Part shown: piece by piece, positions 63,090 through 64,000 of the stretch
How positions within the stretch are numbered: the first letter of the stretch is position 1
How the letters are laid out: each line of letters opens with the position of its first letter
Source of the DNA: an uncultured Curtobacterium sp.
GTDB lineage: Bacteria > Actinomycetota > Actinomycetes > Actinomycetales > Microbacteriaceae
DNA length: 64,000 nt
Assembly (NCBI GenBank): GCA_913778205.1
Contig: CAJYUW010000019.1
Location: forward strand, 1-64,000
Reading direction: 5' to 3'
The notes under the pieces: generated by a model
Seen by the model: only the letters and a program-made list of their open reading frames with translations
Databases searched by the model: none
Told to the model about the DNA's origin: nothing
Made by a program: the position numbers and the translations under genes

Positions 63090-64000
63090 GTGTCCACCAC
63101 CACCACCACCACCCGAACCTCGGCCGTGCCGGCGCACACGCGGCCGATCACCGTCACGACGGGGTCGATCGTCGGCATCGCCGTCCTCGGACTCGCGACG
63201 TTCTTCGCCATCACCACCGAGCTCATGCCGGTCGGGCTGCTCGGCACGATGAGCCGCGACCTCGGCGTCTCCGAGTCGACGATGGGCGTGGTCGTCACCG
63301 TCTACGCCGCGGCCGTCGCCCTGCTCGCGCTGCCGCTGACGTCGTTCACCGCGCGCCTGCCGCGGAAGACCGTGCTCGTCGCGACCCTCGTCGGGTACGC
63401 CGTCTCGAACCTCATGGTCGCGCTCGCACCGTCGTTCGCGGTCGTGTGCGCCGGCCGGGTCGTCGGCGGCGTCGCGCACGCCCTGTTCTTCTCGGTCGCC
63501 TCGGCCTACGCCACGCGGATCGTGCCGCCGCGTCTCGCCGGTCGGGCGATCGCGTTCGTCTACTCCGGCAGCTCGCTCGGCTTCGTCCTCGGCGTGCCGA
63601 TCGCCACCTGGGTCGCGCAGACCATCGGGTGGCGTCCCGCCGTCGGTGCCGTCGCCGCCGCGTCCGCCGTGCTCGCCGCGATCGCGCTCGCATTCCTGCC
63701 GGCCGTGCGTGGCGCGTCGTCGCCGCACATCGGGTCGCCGCGCGCGTGGGCCCGCACCGGCCTGCTCTCCGTCGTGGTCGCCGACCTGCTGCTCTTCGCC
63801 GGTCACTACGTCGTCTACACGTACATCGGTCCGTACGCGATCGACGCCGGGCTCGACGCCCACCTGGTCTCGGGAGCACTCCTCGTCCTCGGCGCGACCG
63901 GCGTCGTCGGGCTCTGGATCGCCGGGCTGTTCGTCGACCGTGCGCCCCGGCAGACCCTCATCGTCGCCGTCGCGGTCATGGCCGCCGCCTTCGCGGTGCT
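63090..64000 (+). CDS. MFS transporter, sugar/drug efflux type (3' end missing)
   Basis: 303 codons from GTG 63090 (GAGGAGGTC upstream), open to the window end. TM segments start at about 30 (GSIVGIAVLGLATFFAITTE), with FTARLPRKTVLV as the loop 2-3 MFS motif and about nine TMs visible. Similar to AraJ/YdhP-type efflux (DHA1). The C-terminal 90-100 residues lie beyond the window. Confidence 0.85.
   Translation, partial: MSTTTTTTRTSAVPAHTRPITVTTGSIVGIAVLGLATFFAITTELMPVGLLGTMSRDLGVSESTMGVVVTVYAAAVALLALPLTSFTARLPRKTVLVATLVGYAVSNLMVALAPSFAVVCAGRVVGGVAHALFFSVASAYATRIVPPRLAGRAIAFVYSGSSLGFVLGVPIATWVAQTIGWRPAVGAVAAASAVLAAIALAFLPAVRGASSPHIGSPRAWARTGLLSVVVADLLLFAGHYVVYTYIGPYAIDAGLDAHLVSGALLVLGATGVVGLWIAGLFVDRAPRQTLIVAVAVMAAAFAV

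Noticed and set aside
60966-63863. 965-residue minus-strand frame
   Set aside because: Antisense to the surface-protein and MFS genes, with the same shadow composition.
1-64000. CRISPR arrays or rRNA genes
   Set aside because: No regularly spaced repeats and no rRNA-like sequence were seen when reading the window.

Overview
The window is a high-GC actinobacterial chromosome fragment, most likely Microbacteriaceae and possibly Curtobacterium. I infer this from GC-rich codon use, GTG/TTG starts, ATGA-coupled operons, an LAxTG-type sortase signal and the DevS/DevR system; it has not been tested by a search. The first 39 bases include an untrimmed Illumina adapter, so position 40 is a contig end.

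Layout. (1) 40-1773: the 5' part of a DUF3375/JetA gene (first gene of a Wadjet anti-plasmid locus, cut by the contig end), then tRNA-Val(CAC) on the minus strand and a tRNA-Gly(GCC)-Cys(GCA)-Val(GAC) cluster on the plus strand. (2) 1728-36215: a genomic island of about 34.4 kb, bounded by a perfect 47-bp direct repeat of the 3' part of tRNA-Val(GAC). Its left end carries an IS3-family element that has removed the start of a VIT/CCC1 transporter gene and probably most of the integrase. The interior is a coherent low-oxygen survival locus: cytochrome bd oxidase (cydAB), phosphoketolase, a medium-chain dehydrogenase resembling 2,3-butanediol dehydrogenase, AdhP, pyruvate formate-lyase with its activase, an MgtA-type P-type ATPase, PNPOx-like and BON proteins, a DoxX-like protein, six universal stress proteins, an ABC exporter and a DevS/DevR two-component system. 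Thirteen copies of a 16-bp palindrome close to NGGGACCTTCGNCCCT lie upstream of almost every transcription unit in the island. They resemble the mycobacterial DosR box, so the island looks like one self-contained regulon that carries its own sensor. The right end holds an unusual protein with three HTH-like repeats, an AT-richer stretch with a palindrome inside an inverted repeat, and two hypothetical genes.

(3) 36216-45231: ordinary chromosome with a GH20 hexosaminidase-like protein, PAP2 phosphatase, a frameshifted epimerase, a secreted GH16 glucanase-like protein, a second identical tRNA-Gly, a molybdopterin oxidoreductase/ferredoxin-reductase/DUF6510 operon, a SIP-domain protein and a secreted alkaline phosphatase. 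(4) 45341-57501: a heptose-type glycan cluster with two bifunctional HldE-like proteins, GmhA, GmhB, an aldehyde dehydrogenase, an SDR, three GT9 and two GT4-like glycosyltransferases, mostly coupled by ATGA overlaps; no HldD is visible. (5) 57550-64000: PRC-barrel protein, SGNH hydrolase with a probable CTG start, a seventh universal stress protein, a NUDIX hydrolase, a sortase-anchored repeat protein, and an MFS transporter cut by the window end.

How it works together (inference): when oxygen or redox state changes, DevS (heme ligand His conserved) would phosphorylate DevR, which would bind the palindromes. That would switch on high-affinity respiration (bd oxidase), fermentation (PFL, phosphoketolase, alcohol/diol dehydrogenases) and dormancy proteins (Usp). 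Three genes carry single-base frameshifts, which may be real decay or sequence errors given the adapter carry-over.
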